Assembly (NCBI GenBank): GCA_003255065.1
Contig: QAOA01000573.1
Span: 593,854-657,853, forward strand
Reading direction: 5' to 3'
Source of the DNA: Cercis canadensis
Lineage: Eukaryota > Streptophyta > Magnoliopsida > Fabales > Fabaceae
DNA length: 64,000 nucleotides
A model generated the notes under the pieces. That model was not told where the DNA came from. It did not search any database and saw only the letters and a list, made by a program, of their open reading frames with translations. Made by a program: the position numbers and the translations under genes. Of this stretch, positions 59,071 to 64,000 are shown one piece after another. Positions within the stretch are counted from its first letter, which is position 1. Each line of letters starts with the position of its first letter.

Positions 59071-59282
59071 AAAAGTAATTTGCTTACCAATAATGTGTTA
59101 GCTCAATGAAAGTAAATTGAGTCTCAAAGCGTTCTAAACCAAAGATTTTAAGTTCAAATCCTTGAAATCGTATTTGTTGGGAGGAATTTTTTAGTTATTG
59201 CTCTTGTCTTGAACATGAATTAATTTCATATCCAAAGGGTGTTGAGATATCCTAAGTGTAACACAAAAAAAAAAAGTAATTT
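59071..59282 (+). mobile_element. tRNA-derived SINE with target-site duplications
   Basis: A body of about 190 bp (59082-59271) lies between identical 11-base direct repeats AAAAGTAATTT (59071-59081 and 59272-59282) and ends in an A-tract. It contains a pol III A-box-like TTAGCTCAATG (59099-59109) and a B box AGTTCAAATCC (59151-59161) at tRNA-like spacing. The rest is unrelated to tRNA, as in plant SINEs. No coding capacity. Confidence 0.75.
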
Positions 59283-61111
59283 ATTTTTTCTATCAAATTT
59301 TACGTTATTAAGTTGATTAATGAATATAAAGTTTACAAAATATAGACTAGTTAACTGCATTATATGATATGAATACCAGTAAAAATATTAGACAAAATGC
59401 AACTATTAAAATCCACACTAAATTGCAACGACCTATAAATTTAATGACTATTTCCTTTATTTTACTAGCTTAATATCAATTGTCAGAATTTATTCACTGT
59501 AGTTACTAGACTCATTAATTATCATATATTCTACTTCTCTTTTTCAACACATTACACTTCTTTGCAAAAGAACAAGAAAAAACAATAAATAAACCAAATC
59601 ATTAGTTATATATGTCAAATTTACTACAAGCTATTTTGTTAACGAATGAACATCTTCACGAACTATGGGCCCATTTTCCACCCAATTAGAATATACGGGT
59701 ATAAACATTCAATTTCTTCTTCTTATTCTGTATTTTTTTATTTTTTTTGATTGGCTTCTTATTCTATTTTTGAATCTATATATGTCAAATTAAAATGTCC
59801 TTCTGAAATTATTAATGACAACAGCCACGTTGCATGCATTGCCCCCATAGCCACAAGCGTTGCTTTCACTTTATTTCAACGACTTCACATGGTACGATTA
59901 GAACATTTGATATTTTTTCTCTACTTTTTTTCAAGTTTATTTGAATCTTATAATGTAAAATATTTTAGTCGATTATATTTGCTGGAAATATAATTAATGA
60001 ATCAACTACTAAACAGTTTAACTGCTGATTGATATGATTGGAATCTAAAATATCAACAATTAATTTGTGATCTACCCTCTTGAATATTAATCATGACATA
60101 GTCAAAACTAAAAACTTGCCAAGTTTTCTCTAATTAAAATTTTAAAGGTTGACAATAAGAAAAGAAGAATGCTATTAATTAGAAAAAAAAAAAAAGACAT
60201 TTTATTTTTTCCTTGTATAATATATGACAAGAAATAAAGGAAGAGAGGGTAAAGATCTCTAGCTCCACACATGTAGGAACTTAATTATGTAATATTATTT
60301 AAACCAGCTGTCCTTGTCTTGCAATGTCTCTTATTGATTGCACTTTTTATTTAATTATTCTCTTTAATATGAGTTCCTGTGATCAATTATTCTTCATCTC
60401 GCTTTTGTTTATTTAATCATTGGGAATGATTCTTTTTAATTCACAACACTTAAATTATTCTTGTGTCCCAAAAATATGTATTTACTGTTCTCGTGATATC
60501 TCGGTGAGCTCTTTTAATGTACAGCTTCTCTCTATCTGTACCTTTACTATATTTGCCTTCCCTCCCCTCCTCTTTTATTTCTTGCTTTTCCTTGAGGCTT
60601 GAGATTGAGAATCAATGCATAGTAGGGTATATAGCATATTTTTTTATAAAAAAAATTGATGGCAATATAATATATATTCTATTTCTAAAGAGCCAAAACA
60701 AAACTTTCTATTATATTTATGTTGAATTGGCAATAATTTAATTAGTCATCTAGCTATCTAATTTTTAAAGTGTGCAGGCTCGAGTTCAAATTTGATACTT
60801 GTTAATTCTCACATTTATTCTTCTTTCATAGTTATTCTGTATTTATGATTAAATGTATTCTTCCATTTGTGAGTGTAATATGTATATGTATTTTTAATCT
60901 ATTAAAAAAATTATGATAGAGGATTGGATTCAAATTAAGCAAAATTTTGATAATTATGCCTCAATAAGTTGAACCAATTAAGTTCTATATATTATCTTCC
61001 TTTGGGTATATCTTGTGCAACAACATGATCATATCTAATCTCCTTGGTTGTGTAACTGATTGGTACTCTTATTTTTATTTTCAGTTTCTTTTTTGGGTAG
61101 TTGGGAGTTTC

Positions 61112-61145
<34 letters not shown>

Positions 61146-64000
61146 TTTTTTTTTTATACTTAGTTAAGGTAGCTAAGTTGTGCCAAAACTGTATGTCCAT
61201 TTGTTGTAGGGCATGATGATGTAAGTTGATATCCATATTGGGGTCTGCATGTAGTTGTAGCTGTCATGGCCCTGAGGGCAAAGGCAAGTGGCTCCCATAT
61301 TTGTCATCATTGACTTAAAAAGGTGAAGGAAGATGAGTAAACCCTAGAAACTGTAAGAAGAAACAGTCTTCCCTATTGATGAGGTCAAACCACTTTTGAA
61401 AATTGAAATGCCAACACATACATATACACACCGCATTGCCTTGGCCTTGGCGTTGGCTCGTCTCAGTCTCAGTCTCAGTTTGGCTAAGTCACACTTGGGT
61501 AGCATTAGTAACTAGTCCACCGGCGCAATTCAAGGTTTCTTTTCTTTTCTGTGAGCCATTTTGCACTAGCCCTTCTAGTCGCCATTTAATAACCCGCCTA
61601 CTTATGAACAAAGGTCAAACTTGATTCAAGCTTCTTGTTGTGGAAGGAAATCAATTAATACAATATCATAGTCAGATTAGATTTTTTCAAATCCTGTTTT
61701 CTTTTATTATATCCTGGCGGAACTTATTACTAGGAGATTTTATTTGTAGCATATGGACATGAGTCAATTTGATTAAGACCCGTTGAAGATTTGTTACTGA
61801 TTATACAGGTTAATTAAGGCAAAAATGTCAATATAATGTTCTGTTAGCAAAAGAAGATGAATTAAGATCAAGGTATATTGCTAAGACTGTCCTATTGATA
61901 AGGTTGTTTCTATAGGGAGTGTGTGACCATTAATGAGTGTCATAACTGAGGGCTCACTGTATCCAGTATTTATGCTTATGTATTATGTATTATGTATTAT
62001 TATTATTATTTATTTTAGGTACGTAGGTATACTATAGATTTGCTTTGAATAGTATGAAACTTTGGATTTTATGTTGCCTCCCTTTTTCCTTATGGTACCT
62101 AACCTCCACTCTTCCTCCCCCTGATTCCCTCCTGGGCCTCCCATCTTTAATTTCATGAAAGTCTATTTTGTAAATTAGGGTGTTATATTTATGCTTTCCA
62201 AGTTCCAACATACATTTTAGCATCAAAATTTCAACATTAGCTAGTTTTTTCTATTAAAATATGAATAACTCAATTGCTCATATATAACAACCTAAAACAT
62301 TAAATAGTTTCTTATATTTTTCAGTTTTAAGTATAGTGTCTATTAGCTTGGACTTTACCCTTAATTGTTGTATTTGATCTTTATTAGCAACCTATTATTT
62401 GCTATTTCCCAGTTATTATTTTTTGTTCTTTTTTAAAAAAAAAAATTTGAAAACTTTTTTAAAAACAAGAACCNAATTGAAAACTTTTTTAAACACAAGA
62501 ACCAATTAGAGGCTCCTTAATATTATTTATTTTCAATTAAAGGATAATATTTTATATTAACTTCAGATCAGAAATGTTACTGTAATAGATTTTGAAGGTG
62601 TAAAATTTACATCTTAACTAAAATAGATGTACAAGAAGTACTACTTAATGTTTGCTGTTGCCCACATGCTAAATGGGGAAGGATCTGTTTGATGGACGAG
62701 GTCCCTCGTTAACCACATGCATGTTAATTAGTTAATTTGGCACAATTTATATAATATAATGTGTGAAACGACGTTAATTACTGTTTCATCTCCATTAATT
62801 TGAAATGTAAACATGCATGATAATTCCTGTAAAAAATGAATTTGATATACAGGTGATATTAATCTCAATTCAAAAAGAGGCTCTAGTGCGAATCAGTTAT
62901 AGGGGGAAAAAAGAACCCTCTAGTCTAGTCATTAGTGACTTAGTGTTGTGAAATTAAGAGAATTACCCATACCACCTTTTTTTTTTAGTAAAAAAAATAA
63001 ATTAAAAGATATTTAGGTTACTCTAACTCTAAGATAAATCACACTCTAATTAATTAATGCGTATCTACCAACAAAGAATCACTAACAAAATTTGTTTTGG
63101 TCAGTGTAATTCAAACTTGTCAATTAAATGAACCCTTGTTGACTACTCATAGCACCTTTAACCTACATGAACAACGCCTAGCATAATACTACTTATCATA
63201 AGCTCTAATCACTGCCATTGAAGAAGCTCTCAAATTAATATCAATCTTATGTTGACATACTATTAATTGCAGGAGCTTTGATGTTGAAGATGCTTCTTTA
63301 AATGCCTTATTATTGAAATAGGTTTTATTGGTAGAAGATTTATTATGAAATTTAAATCTTCTTTCGAGTTGGTAGGAGGCTCCTAACCTTTGAGAACTGC
63401 ACTAGAAATTTGCACGCATTTTCTTTTCCATTAAATCCACAAAATAAATGTTTCATGGCTTAGGATATAAATGAGAATGAATTTAGTGCATATCGAACAA
63501 AATGAAAGTTGTTGAAATTGTACGATCTAGTAGATTGGGCATGCATGATGCATATTAATGTGCACCCCTCAGAATGTTGTGAATAATATTTCTTGCTCAC
63601 CTAAATTTCTTTCCCCGTTCCCCACCCCCTATGTTTTTTTTTCAATTTTTTCGGCTGCATGAAAATCCCAAGTACCTAACTTTGTTAGTATACGAACAAA
63701 GTAAGAAAAACTCAGCTCAACTTGTTAAAAAGCGATATTAATTAACCATGGAAGAACAAAGTACTACATAGTACACACAAAAAATTGAAAAATAGATAAA
63801 ATTTTCAACCTTCCTCTGCTGTGCAGTACAAGAAAATTATTTGAATTTTCATGCTTTTTGTATACCAAAATAAAAAAAAATAAAAATGTTATGGATAATT
63901 GTCGGATATTGGGTATTGAATTCAATGGTCCTCTCTTTTGGGTCGAGGGTGGTGTAAATGTCAACGGCCTATTGAAAGCTTAAACCCAGTACCAAAGTGC
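59283..64000. other. Gene-poor right end of the window
   Basis: About 4.7 kb of AT-rich DNA. I see a TTA microsatellite at about 61113-61144, a further short ATT repeat near 61981-62010, and an N at 62474 between 27-base near-copies. No coding exon, RNA gene or complete mobile element was recognised. Any gene starting to the right of the window cannot be judged. Confidence 0.5.

Noticed and set aside
59082-59171. Possible tRNA gene suggested by A and B boxes
   Set aside because: No acceptor-stem pairing or anticodon arm can be formed, and target-site duplications plus an A-tract show that it is a SINE.
60740-60960. Possible second SINE (GAGTTCAAAT motif)
   Set aside because: The B-box match is partial, the A box is not convincing, and no target-site duplication was found.

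Overview
This is nuclear DNA from a dicot plant. Genes are intron-rich with GT-AG introns, intergenic DNA is AT-rich with small plant-type transposons, and every confident gene has an obvious Arabidopsis relative. Gene content fits a woody core eudicot (Citrus or another rosid is plausible), but I cannot name the species from sequence alone. All exon models below were assembled by hand from splice sites and reading phase; each gives an unbroken frame of normal family length.

Layout. (1) 0.6-19.7 kb is a tandem array of MATE-type efflux transporter genes (DTX40-like): three apparently intact seven-exon genes (2497-5827, 7312-11120, 14461-18114), one decayed copy at 590-1945 interrupted by a young LINE insertion, one orphan promoter (about 13095-13390), and one remnant in which the promoter and leader are joined directly to the last exon (about 19145-19660). 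(2) 20.4-22.8 kb, minus strand: RPL6, the plastid ribosomal protein L6 gene. (3) 25.7-38.7 kb: two clade-III glutamate receptor-like channel genes in tandem, GLR3.7-like then GLR3.4/3.5-like. (4) 39.7-41.7 kb: an SGP-type small GTPase. (5) 42.5-45.8 kb: a three-exon gene for an 87-aa unknown protein (minus strand), head-to-head with a TMEM97/EXPERA-family membrane protein gene (plus strand). (6) 47.9-52.2 kb, minus strand: an HD-ZIP IV transcription factor, HDG2. (7) 52.4-64.0 kb: no gene recognised; it holds a cluster of related AT-rich foldback MITEs, a tRNA-derived SINE with clear target-site duplications, and candidate L1-box elements upstream of HDG2.

Context. From remembered Arabidopsis annotation, RPL6, GLR3.4, a small unknown protein, TMEM97 and HDG2 lie next to one another on chromosome 1; HDG3, TMEM97, GLR3.5 and GLR3.7 lie together on chromosome 2; and DTX40 lies next to SGP2 on chromosome 3. 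This window appears to carry the union of those sets, as expected for a segment that was not split by the later Arabidopsis duplications. The genes are not an operon. Their roles are independent: toxin/metabolite efflux, plastid translation, glutamate-gated calcium signalling, small-GTPase signalling, ER sterol biology and epidermal identity.

I found no unprecedented system. The most informative things are the birth-and-death history of the MATE array, a small conserved gene that simple ORF calling misses, and three single-N sites, two of which look like false duplications made during assembly.
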